Below, piece after piece: positions 26,720-35,355 of a stretch of DNA of 64,000 nt. The stretch is taken from contig NZ_JAHLMF010000008.1 in assembly GCF_018919385.1 (NCBI RefSeq), forward strand, positions 62,001-126,000, in the 5' to 3' direction. The notes beneath the pieces are model-generated. The model made no database searches and was not told the DNA's origin. It worked only from the letters and a program-made list of their open reading frames with translations. The DNA is from Geomonas diazotrophica (GTDB lineage: Bacteria; Desulfobacterota; Desulfuromonadia; Geobacterales; Geobacteraceae). The stretch's first letter is position 1. Every line of letters starts with the position of its first letter. A program made the translations under genes and the position numbers.

Positions 26720-28381
26720 ATGAAAAGGTTATTGACCATTCTGTTCATGACAGTACTGATCCCTATTACAGTCACTGCCGTACCGGTTCAGGCACAGTCG
26801 GAGCCAGGTTACTACCAGATGTCTGACCAAGACAACTACGCGGGCGATGATCTGCTCTACCCCGAGGAACTGGACGACCTGCTCGGCCCGATCGCGCTCT
26901 ACCCCGACCCGCTGATAGCGCAGATCCTGCCGGCGGCCACCTTCGTCGACCAGATCCACGACGCGGCCAATTTCGTCAGGCTCTACGGCGACACCCCGCG
27001 CATCGACTATCAACCCTGGGACATCAGCGTGCGCGCGGTGGCACATTACCCGCAGGTGCTGTACATGATGGACCGCGAGTACCAGTGGACCGCATCGCTG
27101 GGGCAGGCCTACATCGAGCAGCCCCAGGACGTGATGGACGCCATCCAGAGGCTGCGCCGCTTCGCCTACGACCAGGGCAACCTCTTCAGCACGCAGCAGC
27201 AGCAGGTCTTCTTCGAGGGCGACATCATCCGCATCGTCCCGGCGCGCCCGCAGTACGTCTACGTGCCGGTGTACGACCCGACCGTGGTCTACGTTGAACG
27301 CTACTACCCAAGTTCCCCCTTCATAACCTTCAGCGTCGGTTTCTCCATCGGCCCCTGGCTCAACCGCGACTTCAACTGGCGTGAACACAGGGTCTACTAC
27401 CACGGCTGGCGCGGAGGCGGGTGGATTACCCGCTCGCGTCCCTACGCGCAGGACCGGCGCGGCGTCTACATCAACAAGCGTGCCGCGACCATCACCATCA
27501 ACGAGCGAGTGGTGCAGCGCGACACTCGCAGATACCGCGACCAACTGCGGGTCGAGAGCAGACGGCACCGTGACGAAGGGAAGATGCCGCCGGTGCGGCT
27601 GGAACCGCGGCGCCCCGGCAGGGTCGAACAGCCGCGTCCAGGCAAGGTCGAACAACAGCCCCGCCCAGGTAAGGTCGAACAACTGCGTCCCGGCAAGATA
27701 GAACAGCCGCGCCCGGGCAGTGAGAGACGCAGAGAACCGTGGAACCGGCGCGAGCCGGCGCCCGCGCCCGGCGTACCCGCCCCCACGACCGCGCCCCCCA
27801 AACCGGGTGCGCCCCCGCCGGCCGCGCAGCGTCAGCCGGCACCGTTACAGCCGCGGGTAGACAAGGTTCAGCCGCCGGCGCCAACCAACAAGCCGCAGCC
27901 CCAGGGAAAACCGGACAAACAGCGACCGCCGGGACAACCTAAACAACAACCCCAACTGCAGCCGGGCGCTCAGCAGGCTCCTGCCGTCACCGGGGAACCC
28001 GCCACGGCACGCCCTGGCCGGGGAGAGGGACGGCGCAGGGAGCCGCGCCCGGTGAACCGTCCCGACGTACAGCCTCCCGCCGCAGCGACTGCACCGGCGC
28101 CTGCAGCGCGCGGAGCCGCGCCCCACGCTCCCGTAGCGGAGCCGGCGGTGAAGGCACCCGCGGCTGCTCCGGTAACCCCGGCCGCCCCGGCAGCACCGGC
28201 AAGGCCGGTGACGCCCCGGAGCGAGAAACCGAGGGTCGCGCCGACACCGGCCGCAACGTCGGCGCCCAAGGCCGAGCCCGCCGAACCTGCGCGTCCGGCG
28301 CGCGAGTATGAGCCCGGACAGGGGCGCGGGCGCGGCGAATCCTCCGGCGGACGCGCCCTGCAAAGGGATGAGGATCGCTGA
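26720..28381 (+). CDS. Secreted DUF3300 protein with Pro-rich tail
   Basis: A 553-residue exported protein. A signal peptide (about 1-26, ending VQAQS) is followed by a DUF3300 domain near residues 48-240, with the typical LLGPIALYPDPLIAQILPA. The C-terminal half is disordered. It first carries tandem heptad-like units RPGKVEQ/RPGKIEQ (about 290-335), then long Pro/Ala/Gln-rich sequence. GGAGACAGCT precedes the ATG. The family is of unknown function. The tail suggests peptidoglycan-spanning or surface location. It shares a convergent terminator region with the amidohydrolase. Confidence 0.85.
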   Translation: MKRLLTILFMTVLIPITVTAVPVQAQSEPGYYQMSDQDNYAGDDLLYPEELDDLLGPIALYPDPLIAQILPAATFVDQIHDAANFVRLYGDTPRIDYQPWDISVRAVAHYPQVLYMMDREYQWTASLGQAYIEQPQDVMDAIQRLRRFAYDQGNLFSTQQQQVFFEGDIIRIVPARPQYVYVPVYDPTVVYVERYYPSSPFITFSVGFSIGPWLNRDFNWREHRVYYHGWRGGGWITRSRPYAQDRRGVYINKRAATITINERVVQRDTRRYRDQLRVESRRHRDEGKMPPVRLEPRRPGRVEQPRPGKVEQQPRPGKVEQLRPGKIEQPRPGSERRREPWNRREPAPAPGVPAPTTAPPKPGAPPPAAQRQPAPLQPRVDKVQPPAPTNKPQPQGKPDKQRPPGQPKQQPQLQPGAQQAPAVTGEPATARPGRGEGRRREPRPVNRPDVQPPAAATAPAPAARGAAPHAPVAEPAVKAPAAAPVTPAAPAAPARPVTPRSEKPRVAPTPAATSAPKAEPAEPARPAREYEPGQGRGRGESSGGRALQRDEDR

Positions 28382-28448
28382 CCGCTTCTCCTGTCCGGCC
28401 CTGCAGAGGCGAACGATCATTCCCCTTCACGCCCGGCAAACTCGATAC

Positions 28449-28487
28449 AAAAAGGGGCGCATCGCGAGATGCGCCCCTTTCCTTTTG
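28449..28487. terminator. Bidirectional terminator between DUF3300 and amidohydrolase genes
   Basis: Arms AAAGGGGCGCATC and GATGCGCCCCTTT form a long stem. There is an A run on the left and CCTTTTG on the right, serving both convergent genes. Confidence 0.85.
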
Positions 28488-28505
28488 TCATTATCCATTG
28501 TCCCC

Positions 28506-29798
28506 CTACCCCGCCGGAAGGAGGTCGCAGGCAGCGGCTACCAAAGCCTTCACCCCTGCCCGCAGCGTCGGCTCGGGCAGCGGCGCGTACAAGGGCGAAT
28601 GCTGCGACGGAAGCGACACCCCTTGGCGCTGCCCCTTTTCGAAGAGCTCCGGATCGGCTGCCCCCAGCCAGAACATGCAGACCGGGATCGCGCCACCAAG
28701 CCCCCAGGAGCCGAAATCCTCGCTCACCATCTTCGCCGCCGAGCGAACCACGTTATCCGCCCCAAGCGCGGCCCGCAGCGCCACCGCCACGCGCTCCGCC
28801 AGGACGGGATCGTTGTACGTCGCAGGATGGCAGGCCGGCACGGAAACCACGGGAGAGCGCTCCTCCGGCACCCCTGCGGCGAGAGCCACCCCGGCACAGA
28901 TGCGCCGCACCGAGTCCAGGATCCTGTCGCGCACCCGGTCGTCGAAGCTCCTGATGCTCAGTTGCAGCACCACCTCTTCGGGAATCACGTTGCACGCGGC
29001 GCCGCCATGAATGGAGCCGACGGTGACCACGGCCGGCTCGTGCGGGGTGATCTCGCGGCTCACTATGGTCTGCAGGGCGAGAACAACCTGCGCCGCCATC
29101 ACCACGGGGTCCTTGCCGTGCTCCGGCGCTGAGCCGTGCGCCCCCACGCCGCGCACCACCACCTCCACCTCGGTGAAGCTGGCCAGGAAGTTGCCCGGTG
29201 CGTAACCGGCAGTCCCGGCCTTAAGAAACAGGGTGCTGTGCAGGGCCAGGGCGTAATCCGGCCTGGGGCAGAGCCGGTAGGCACCGTCGTCGATCATCGC
29301 CTGGGCGCCGTCTCCCCCCTCTTCGCCTGGCTGGCCGACCAGCACCAGCGTGCCGGACCAGCACTCCCTGGCGCGGGCCAGCACGCGGGCGGCGCCCAGC
29401 AGGCAGGCGACGTGCACGTCGTGCCCGCAGGCGTGCATCACCGGCACCTCGCTGCCGTCCCGGTAGACCGCCCTCGCCTTGCTGGCATAGGGAAGCCCCG
29501 TATTCTCCTCGACCGGCAGCGCGTCCATGTCCGCCCGCATCAAAAGGGTCGGACCGGTCCCATTCTCAAGCACTGCCAGCACACCGTAACCGGGCCAGTC
29601 AAACCTGCTGTACCTGCCGATCCCCTCCGTAACCTTGAAACCAAGCCCCTTCAGCTCTCCCGAAAGCAGCGAGGCGGTCTCGCGCTCCTGGCCGGACAGC
29701 TCGGGATGGGCGTGCAGATGTTCATAGATCTCAACCAGCGACGGCAGTTCGGCTTCGACCAGCCCGTTCAGTGAGTCGAGCTGCAATTGTGTCGGCAT
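28506..29798 (-). CDS. M20 family amidohydrolase (hippurate hydrolase-like)
   Basis: A 430-residue cytosolic metal-dependent hydrolase of the M20D/AbgB-HipO type, removing acyl groups from amino acids or similar amides. Metal ligands appear in HACGHDVH near residue 115 and GEEGGDGA near 150, with HSTLF near 178 and the late histidine-bearing segment AAKMVSEDFG. The N-terminal LVEIYEHLHAHPELSGQE is typical. The start MPTQLQLD is chosen because conserved sequence begins there; the ribosome binding site is weak. Substrate is unassigned. Confidence 0.92.
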   Translation of the reverse strand: MPTQLQLDSLNGLVEAELPSLVEIYEHLHAHPELSGQERETASLLSGELKGLGFKVTEGIGRYSRFDWPGYGVLAVLENGTGPTLLMRADMDALPVEENTGLPYASKARAVYRDGSEVPVMHACGHDVHVACLLGAARVLARARECWSGTLVLVGQPGEEGGDGAQAMIDDGAYRLCPRPDYALALHSTLFLKAGTAGYAPGNFLASFTEVEVVVRGVGAHGSAPEHGKDPVVMAAQVVLALQTIVSREITPHEPAVVTVGSIHGGAACNVIPEEVVLQLSIRSFDDRVRDRILDSVRRICAGVALAAGVPEERSPVVSVPACHPATYNDPVLAERVAVALRAALGADNVVRSAAKMVSEDFGSWGLGGAIPVCMFWLGAADPELFEKGQRQGVSLPSQHSPLYAPLPEPTLRAGVKALVAAACDLLPAG

Positions 29799-30117
29799 AA
29801 AATCTCTCACAGGCGTGATGAAATACCGGTGCAGGTTACTATGTCTCGCCTTTCTTATCAACTCCGATATGGCGCCTGCTCTCCGCAGTCACCCGACCAG
29901 ATCCTTCAGTCCGCGGTAAATGCGGCCCGCATGGAAACGGCCCCGATCGCCCAGATACACTGCACGAGGACAGGCAGGCTGGCTAATTAATGAGCAGGCC
30001 GCGAGCGGGTCAGGCGACGATTGTCCCTGTAAAGGTGCGGAAAAACGTCCCATCCCGTTGGCGAAGCAGAGGCTGGCATGCTCCATGTAAGGGGAAGCAG
30101 CAAAAGGAGGAGCTGCC
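29799..30117. other. Divergent intergenic region
   Basis: It lies between the amidohydrolase and the small-gene cluster and should contain both promoters. I see no consensus promoter pair, no terminator and no credible gene, only an AAAGGAGGAG ribosome binding site at its right edge. Confidence 0.4.
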
Positions 30118-30366
30118 ATGACAGAGATCATCGACGGTATCGCGCACGTCACTGCGGCCGAGGCTGCCATCGAACTCTCCACCACCGAAACCCGCGTTCT
30201 CATGCTGCTCAAGCAGAAAACGCTGCAGGGGACCCTCTCCGACCAGGGATGGTTCATCACCAAGGCCTCCCTGGACCGCTACGACCGCGACGGGGAGCCG
30301 GCACAGCATTCCCCCGTCTGCCGCAGCACCTGCACCGCTTCCCGGTGCGGCTGCCACCAGGAGTGA
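30118..30366 (+). CDS. Small protein with HTH-like start and Cys-rich end
   Basis: An 82-residue protein I do not recognise. Residues 10-55 (VTAAEAAIELSTTETRVLML) resemble the first helices of excisionase-like winged HTH proteins, and a tryptophan-bearing segment follows. The last 14 residues hold four cysteines in CXXXCXXXXXCXC spacing, which could bind a metal. AAAGGAGG precedes the ATG strongly. It is followed after 4 bases by another small gene and likely forms an operon with the ACT-like gene. Confidence 0.7.
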   Translation: MTEIIDGIAHVTAAEAAIELSTTETRVLMLLKQKTLQGTLSDQGWFITKASLDRYDRDGEPAQHSPVCRSTCTASRCGCHQE

Positions 30367-30370
30367 CACC

Positions 30371-30667
30371 ATGGGACTCACCATCATTCCCTCGGATCTG
30401 AAATACAAGTACCCGAAGGCGACGCAGACCAGGTTCGATGCCAAGTTCTCCGGCCCGGGCGACAGCGCCCCCTTCAACCGGGACGACCTCTACGACATCC
30501 TGCCGCTGCTCGCAGCGGTCATGAACGAACTGAAGCGGGACGACGCCACCACACTGCATTTCCTTGAAGACCTGATGAACCAGGACATGCCCCGTTTCCT
30601 GTTCAGCCGCGGCGAGGTCTTCGACTTCCTCACCGGCTGCGGCAAAGAGATGCTCTCCTACCGGTAG
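30371..30667 (+). CDS. Conserved-looking small protein, unknown function
   Basis: A 98-residue soluble, mainly helical protein with no recognised domain. It begins MGLTIIPSDLKYKYP. CAGGAG sits 8 bases upstream, inside the end of the preceding gene, and the spacing of 4 bases to that gene's stop indicates an operon. It contains one cysteine, near the end (LTGCGKEML). Nothing in the sequence points to a reaction. Confidence 0.65.
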   Translation: MGLTIIPSDLKYKYPKATQTRFDAKFSGPGDSAPFNRDDLYDILPLLAAVMNELKRDDATTLHFLEDLMNQDMPRFLFSRGEVFDFLTGCGKEMLSYR

Positions 30668-30751
30668 CTGGATACCGCAGGCAACACCACGGGCACAGCA
30701 GCCTGAATTCCCTGACGCGCTGCAGCGTCAGCCACACCAAGGAGAACGGCA

Positions 30752-31351
30752 ATGAACAGCTTGGCCACCATGAGATCGTCAGCGACAGACACGGCATACG
30801 CCGGGTTCCAGGAAACCGGCTTCACCATAGAGCCCATCTACGGGCGCCCCGGCGGCTACCGCCTGGGGATGGCCGGCTTCCTTGCGCCGGGATGGAGCGG
30901 CAGGCTTGCCGCCGGGCTCTCGGAGCACCGCGTCGGCATCGTGCGGGGGAGTGCGGAGAAGGTCAACGCCAGCAACTGGCGCTCCAGTTTCGAACTGAAG
31001 AGCGCCCCTTTTGCCGGGAGTCCCGAGGCGATCGACTTCCTGCGGCTGGCCAATACCGAGCCCGACCGCAAGGCGGCCTGCATCGAGCTCCTCTCCTTCA
31101 CCATGGAGCCTACGGCGTGCCACAACGGCAGCCTCTTCGTCGAGCTTGAGGGGGTAGACCGGCTGGGCTTTCTCGGGGACCTGCTGGACTACTTCAGCAT
31201 GCGCTGCCTGTTTCCGGTGAAGATGACCGTCGACACCCAGGGCGATACCGCCGTCGACCGCTTCTGGCTCAGAGGCGTAGGGGGCTCGGTACCTTCCGAA
31301 GCCATCTCCGACTCCATGAAAAGAAACCTGGAGCAGCTTCTGGTGCGCTGA
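30752..31351 (+). CDS. ACT-domain-like protein
   Basis: A 199-residue protein. The C-terminal half reads LFVELEGVDRLGFLGDLLDYF followed by VDTQGDTAVDRFWL. This is the beta-alpha-beta pattern with the DRxGxL turn characteristic of ACT domains in GlnD and similar regulators. The N-terminal half (GYRLGMAGFLAPGWSGRLAAG) may be a second, degenerate copy. ACT domains bind amino acids or nucleotides as allosteric modules. No catalytic domain is attached. AAGGAG precedes the ATG. It ends the three-gene cluster starting at 30118. Confidence 0.7.
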   Translation: MNSLATMRSSATDTAYAGFQETGFTIEPIYGRPGGYRLGMAGFLAPGWSGRLAAGLSEHRVGIVRGSAEKVNASNWRSSFELKSAPFAGSPEAIDFLRLANTEPDRKAACIELLSFTMEPTACHNGSLFVELEGVDRLGFLGDLLDYFSMRCLFPVKMTVDTQGDTAVDRFWLRGVGGSVPSEAISDSMKRNLEQLLVR

Positions 31352-31402
31352 CGACGCGTCCCGCCGTGCAACGCCGGAACTGACCACTAGGACCACAGAT
31401 GC

Positions 31403-31432
31403 CCCCTCCCCTCACCGGGAGGGCTCGTTTTC
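31403..31432 (+). terminator. Possible terminator after ACT-like gene
   Basis: Arms CCCTCCC and GGGAGGG are followed by CTCGTTTTCC. The U tract is short and displaced, so efficiency is doubtful. Confidence 0.45.
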
Positions 31433-31613
31433 CCTCAACCCCACCTGCAGCTCTTTCGGTACCGCCCCTCTCACTCACACGGCTCGCTCCCCCCTCACTT
31501 GGTAACGTACCTCACCTTGGCCCTGACCTGTCGGCTGCGGATTGAGACAGATGGTTGCAAATCGAAATAGATTCGCTAAAGTCTTTAACGTCGCCTAATC
31601 CATGGAGCCCCCC

Positions 31614-32135
31614 ATGATCATCCACATAGTCCGCCACGCAGAAGCCATAGAGAGAACGCCTGAGGTGCCAGAAGAGCACCGCTACCTCACCCGCCGCGGC
31701 AGACGTCGTTTCCGCAAAGCCGCCAAGAGCCTCGCCACGCTCGGCATCGAGCCGGACCTGATCCTGACCAGCCCGCTGGTGCGCGCGGTGCAGACGGCGG
31801 ACATCCTGGCGGAAAAGCTGCGTTACAAGCGGGAGCTGATCGTCGCGTCCGAGCTCTCACCCGGTTTCCGCCCGGAAATGCTTGACGAGTTGCTGAAGCT
31901 CTACCCGCAGGCGAGCGAGGTTGCGCTGGTCGGACACGAGCCGGACCTGGGCCTGGTCACGCAGGCGCTGCTCGGGGAAGAAGCATCCCTCTCTCTTCCC
32001 AAAGGGGGTACCGTCTCGTTCAAGAGAAACGCTAGCGGCAGCGGAGAGCCGCAATTCCTGCAACTGGTGACCGGAACGGGCAGGATCATCACCGCGCGCG
32101 GCAAGGCGGTGGATCGCCTGCGTCAAGGGGGCTGA
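31614..32135 (+). CDS. sixA: SixA-like phosphohistidine phosphatase
   Basis: A 173-residue histidine phosphatase of the phosphoglycerate-mutase-like superfamily. The catalytic RHAEA motif is at residues 7-11 (RHG-type), with SPLVRAVQTA near 50 and the second histidine in VGHEPDL near 105. The start at 31614 is chosen because GGAG lies 6 bases upstream; the earlier ATG at 31602 lacks one. SixA removes phosphate from histidine phosphotransfer proteins. It leads a short plus-strand cluster with an HhH protein and Ppx. Confidence 0.9.
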   Translation: MIIHIVRHAEAIERTPEVPEEHRYLTRRGRRRFRKAAKSLATLGIEPDLILTSPLVRAVQTADILAEKLRYKRELIVASELSPGFRPEMLDELLKLYPQASEVALVGHEPDLGLVTQALLGEEASLSLPKGGTVSFKRNASGSGEPQFLQLVTGTGRIITARGKAVDRLRQGG

Positions 32136-32179
32136 TCCGGAACCAGGTCGGGACAAACAACGAACAAGGAGTGTCAGAG

Positions 32180-32704
32180 ATGGTCCAGTCCACAGCAGAT
32201 TTCAGACGGCTGAAAGGCGTCGGCGCAATCCTGGGCAAGCGTCTGTACGACGCCGGGTTTGACAGCTTCGCCAAGATCGCCCAGGCCGGAGAGGAAGGTT
32301 TGAGCAAGGTGCGCGGTGTGAACCGGCGCCACATGGGATCGATACTGCAACAGGCCAGGGAACTGGCCGGGATGGAGCAGGAGGATCGGGAGAAGCCCGT
32401 GCAGCTTATGCAGCAGCGCGTGGTAGGGATGCGGGAAAAAGTGGAAAATCTGGCGCAGACCACCCGCGACCGGTTCGTCGGGGAGATGTCGGAAAAGTGC
32501 GGCAGAAAACTTGGGACCGACCTGGAGAGGATCGAGAACGCCCTGTTGCAGATGCACGATTTCGGTAACAAGCGCTCCAAGCGGATCGCGAAGATACTCA
32601 CCAAGGCGGAAAAGAAGGTCACCGGCCTGGAAGAGGCAAGCCTCAAGAAGGTCCGCAAGGGGTTCAAGAAGGCGAGAAAGGCAGTGTTGAAGGCCCTGAC
32701 GTAG
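32180..32704 (+). CDS. Helix-hairpin-helix protein with long helical tail
   Basis: A 174-residue basic protein. Residues 8-60 (FRRLKGVGAILGKRLYDAGF, then LSKVRGVNRRHMGSIL) contain two helix-hairpin-helix-like turns with GVG and GVN, as in nonspecific DNA-binding HhH modules. The remainder is a charged helical region ending in a Lys-rich tail (KKVRKGFKKARKAVLKAL). AAGGAG fits the ATG at 32180; the GTG at 32171 is too close. The sequence suggests DNA or polyphosphate binding through a basic helix, given its place between sixA and ppx. Function is not established. Confidence 0.7.
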   Translation: MVQSTADFRRLKGVGAILGKRLYDAGFDSFAKIAQAGEEGLSKVRGVNRRHMGSILQQARELAGMEQEDREKPVQLMQQRVVGMREKVENLAQTTRDRFVGEMSEKCGRKLGTDLERIENALLQMHDFGNKRSKRIAKILTKAEKKVTGLEEASLKKVRKGFKKARKAVLKALT

Positions 32705-32789
32705 CGTCACCCTTCCACCCCTCCCGGGTTGTCACAGTCCGCCCTGTCCTGATACAATCTGGCATCCCGTCATGCCCAAGGAGTAGCCG

Positions 32790-34355
32790 TTGAAACAAAA
32801 CCGGCTGGCCGCCATCGACATCGGCACCAACTCGATCCGCAGCATCATCGTCGAGACCGCGGAGAGCGGCAAGTACAAGATCCTCGACGACGAGAAGGTG
32901 CTGGTGCGCCTGGGGGAAGGGCTGCACCAGACCGGTGCCATCTCGCCCGCCGCGTGGGAGCGCGCCGTCGAGGCGCTGTCCCGCCAGAAAAAGATCATCG
33001 ACGGCTACAAGGTCACCTCAATCGAGGCCGTGGCCACCAGCGCGGTGCGCAAGGCTGCCAACGGGCGCGAGCTGGTGGCGGCCATCAAGGAGCAGACCGG
33101 CCTCGACATCGAGGTGATAAGCGGCGAGGAGGAAGCCGAGCTGGCCGCCCTCTCGGCCCAGCACAACTTCGAACTGGACGGGGTGCGGCACCTGATCTTC
33201 GACATAGGAGGCGGCAGCCTCGAGCTGATCTCGGCGCTGGGCGCGCACGCCGAGGAGATGCTGTCGCTGGAACTGGGCGCGGTCTTTCTCACCGAGAATT
33301 TTTTGAAAAGCGATCCCGTACAGCAAGCGGAACACCAGAAGCTGCGCAAGCATATCCGCAAAACCCTGAAGGCCGCCTACAGCGGGGAGCGCACCGGCAT
33401 GCAGTGCCTGGTAGGCTCCGGAGGGACCGTCACCTCCATCGCCGCCATGGTGGCCGCCGCAAGGCGCGAGAAGTTCGACTCCCTGCACGGCTACGAGCTG
33501 CTTCGCTCCGAGCTGGTACACCTTTTGGCCATGCTGATGAGAAAGAGCGACAAGGAGCGCCGCGCCATACCCGGCTTGAACCCGGAACGCTCCGATATCA
33601 TCGTCGCCGGGGTCACCGCGGTCGACGAGCTGATGGACTTTTTCCAGGTGAACCACCTGAAGGTCAACGAGCGCGGCATCCGCGAAGGGCTCATCCTGCG
33701 CGGCCTGCGCCGCCGTAACCTGCTGCCCGACAAGAAGAGGCGCTCCTGGCGCGACAGCACCCTCGAGTTCGCCCGCTCCTGCCATTCCGATGAGTCCCAC
33801 GCCCAGCAGGTCGCCAAGCTCTCCCGGCAGCTCTTCTCGGCGCTTTCGAAGCGCTACGGCTGGGGCGACAAGGAACTGAGGCTCCTGGAAGCCGCGGCAA
33901 TCATGCACGACGTCGGCTACTTCATCAGCTATTCCAGCCACCACAAGCATTCCTACCATTTGATCCGTCACGCCGACCTGTTCGGTTTCACCCCCCGCGA
34001 GCGGGAGCTGATGGCCAACATCGCCCGTTATCACCGCAAGTCCATGCCCAAGAAAAAGCATGACGAGTACGTGCGCCTCTCAGCGGCGGACCAGCTCCTG
34101 GTCGCCCGGCTGGGTGGGATCCTCAGACTGTGCGACGGCCTGGACCGGCGCCGCAACGGAGTCGTGCAGCAGTTCGACTGCGTTCTCGAAAAGGACGTCC
34201 TGCGGCTCACCCTAAGCGGTGAGGAAGACATGTCCGTCGAACTCTACGGAGCGAAGGCCAAGAGCGACCTGCTCCAGGATGCGTGCCGGTTGAAACTCGT
34301 CTTCGAGGTTCTTGCCCGGCAACCTGCCGCCCCCCCCCCTCGTAAGGGCGAATAA
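32790..34355 (+). CDS. ppx: Exopolyphosphatase / guanosine pentaphosphatase (Ppx/GppA)
   Basis: A 521-residue enzyme with a TTG start preceded by AAGGAG. The N-terminal actin-like ATPase fold (about 1-300) shows AAIDIGTNSIR, the catalytic region SGEEEAEL and FDIGGGSLEL. The C-terminal half (about 310-510) is an HD-type domain with IMHDVGYFI and a histidine-rich stretch SSHHKHSYHLIRHAD. Such proteins hydrolyse polyphosphate or pppGpp. The stop TAA at 34353-34355 lies inside a copy of the palindromic repeat, which also encodes the terminal Gly-Glu. Confidence 0.92.
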   Translation: MKQNRLAAIDIGTNSIRSIIVETAESGKYKILDDEKVLVRLGEGLHQTGAISPAAWERAVEALSRQKKIIDGYKVTSIEAVATSAVRKAANGRELVAAIKEQTGLDIEVISGEEEAELAALSAQHNFELDGVRHLIFDIGGGSLELISALGAHAEEMLSLELGAVFLTENFLKSDPVQQAEHQKLRKHIRKTLKAAYSGERTGMQCLVGSGGTVTSIAAMVAAARREKFDSLHGYELLRSELVHLLAMLMRKSDKERRAIPGLNPERSDIIVAGVTAVDELMDFFQVNHLKVNERGIREGLILRGLRRRNLLPDKKRRSWRDSTLEFARSCHSDESHAQQVAKLSRQLFSALSKRYGWGDKELRLLEAAAIMHDVGYFISYSSHHKHSYHLIRHADLFGFTPRERELMANIARYHRKSMPKKKHDEYVRLSAADQLLVARLGGILRLCDGLDRRRNGVVQQFDCVLEKDVLRLTLSGEEDMSVELYGAKAKSDLLQDACRLKLVFEVLARQPAAPPPRKGE

Positions 34356-34364
34356 TCATTCGCC
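34345..34364. repeat. Solitary palindromic repeat at the ppx 3' end
   Basis: The sequence GGGCGAATAATCATTCGCCC is identical to the palindrome that recurs nine times at 17431-18466. It overlaps the last codons and the stop codon of ppx. Confidence 0.9.
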
Positions 34365-34445
34365 CGCCTTTCGACCCCGGCTCAGGCGCAGGATGGCCGG
34401 TCGCCAGGTTGCGGCTGTAACTGTCGCCGGCACATCAACAAACAG

Positions 34446-34474
34446 AAAGGCCGGGAGGATGGTTCCCGGCCTTC
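34446..34474 (-). terminator. Terminator of small membrane protein gene
   Basis: Arms AAGGCCGGGA and TCCCGGCCTT are followed on the minus strand by TCTGTTTG. It is placed 54 bases after the 34528-34710 gene. Confidence 0.6.
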
Positions 34475-34527
34475 ACGTGTCCCACTGCGCTGTTTTCCAC
34501 CTGCCGCAAAACCTCGCAAGCGAGGAC

Positions 34528-34710
34528 CTACAGGAGGAAAAAGGAAGCGATGATTATCAAGAGCCCGCCGGTTATCCTGATCGGCACCGATGCCAGGAGG
34601 TGGCGCGCACGCTTGAACCAAACCGGCAGCACATCAAGAATCAGATGACAGACGACCAAAAGCAGGACGATGTAGATGATGCATTCGTGGCCATAGCTTA
34701 AGTATTCCAT
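34528..34710 (-). CDS. Small two-helix membrane protein
   Basis: A 60-residue protein with two hydrophobic stretches (about 10-26 and 41-60) separated by a basic segment VWFKRARHLL. The ATG at 34710 has GAGGAGG 8 bases upstream, which outranks the longer frame to 34755. It has no recognised family. The overall pattern of short helix, basic loop and helix fits an inner-membrane microprotein. It is alone on its strand. Confidence 0.6.
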   Translation of the reverse strand: MEYLSYGHECIIYIVLLLVVCHLILDVLPVWFKRARHLLASVPIRITGGLLIIIASFFLL

Positions 34711-34990
34711 ACTGGCCACCTCCTCTATCGGCGGAAATTCTGTGTTCTTCAACACGTCAATAAATGGAACCGCCGCCGACTTACCCAGACTTTAGCATAG
34801 ACAGTGCCATCAACGTCTTTTCCGTCCGACGGCCGCACTCCCCGGAACAGGCCGGAAACAAAGGGGCGACGCGCCCCTTAAAAGGGAGTGCACCGTCCTG
34901 TCGGGAAAGCCACCGGCCGCTGTTAAACTTATCGACACTTTTCAAGGAAACTTCTGTCGCTTTCCTTTACAGTTTTACACATTTCAGGTT

Positions 34991-35194
34991 TTATTTCCCC
35001 GCTTTCCTGCGCGCGGTGATCGACTCTCCGCCAATGCCCCAGTTGTCCGTGTCCACCTCCTCGATGACCACCACCGTTGTTGCTGGATTCTTTCCGAGCG
35101 TGTCCACCAACAGCTGGGTCACCCCCTTGATCAGCGTGGCCTTCTGCTCCGCAGTGGCTCCGTCCCTGGTGATCTTGATGTTGACGAATGGCAT
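34991..35194 (-). CDS. 4-oxalocrotonate tautomerase family protein
   Basis: A 67-residue small tautomerase. Pro2, which becomes the N-terminal catalytic proline after Met removal, is present in MPFVNIKITRDG. Further conserved elements are EQKATLIKGVTQLL and the VVIEEVDTDNWGIGG segment with the aromatic Trp. CAGGAGGGG precedes the ATG. Members isomerise unsaturated ketoacids as hexamers, though many genomic copies have unknown substrates. There is no aromatic-degradation gene nearby, so the physiological substrate is open. Confidence 0.93.
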   Translation of the reverse strand: MPFVNIKITRDGATAEQKATLIKGVTQLLVDTLGKNPATTVVVIEEVDTDNWGIGGESITARRKAGK

Positions 35195-35294
35195 CTGGTT
35201 ACCCCTCCTGAAATTTCAAAAAGTTTCCGCTCCTGTCTAAGCGAAGCGGCCACTGTACCATCTGAGGCCGGCTTTGCACACCCCAAATGAGATC

Positions 35295-35329
35295 AAAAAA
35301 GGGGAGGAAGACTTACGTCCCCTCCCCTT
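35295..35329 (-). terminator. Intrinsic terminator of cheW
   Basis: Arms AAGGGGAGG and CCTCCCCTT are preceded on the left by AAAAAA, giving a six-U tract on the minus strand right after the cheW stop. Confidence 0.85.
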
Positions 35330-35355
35330 CCAGGCGAAGTATCCGCTGGGCGCAA

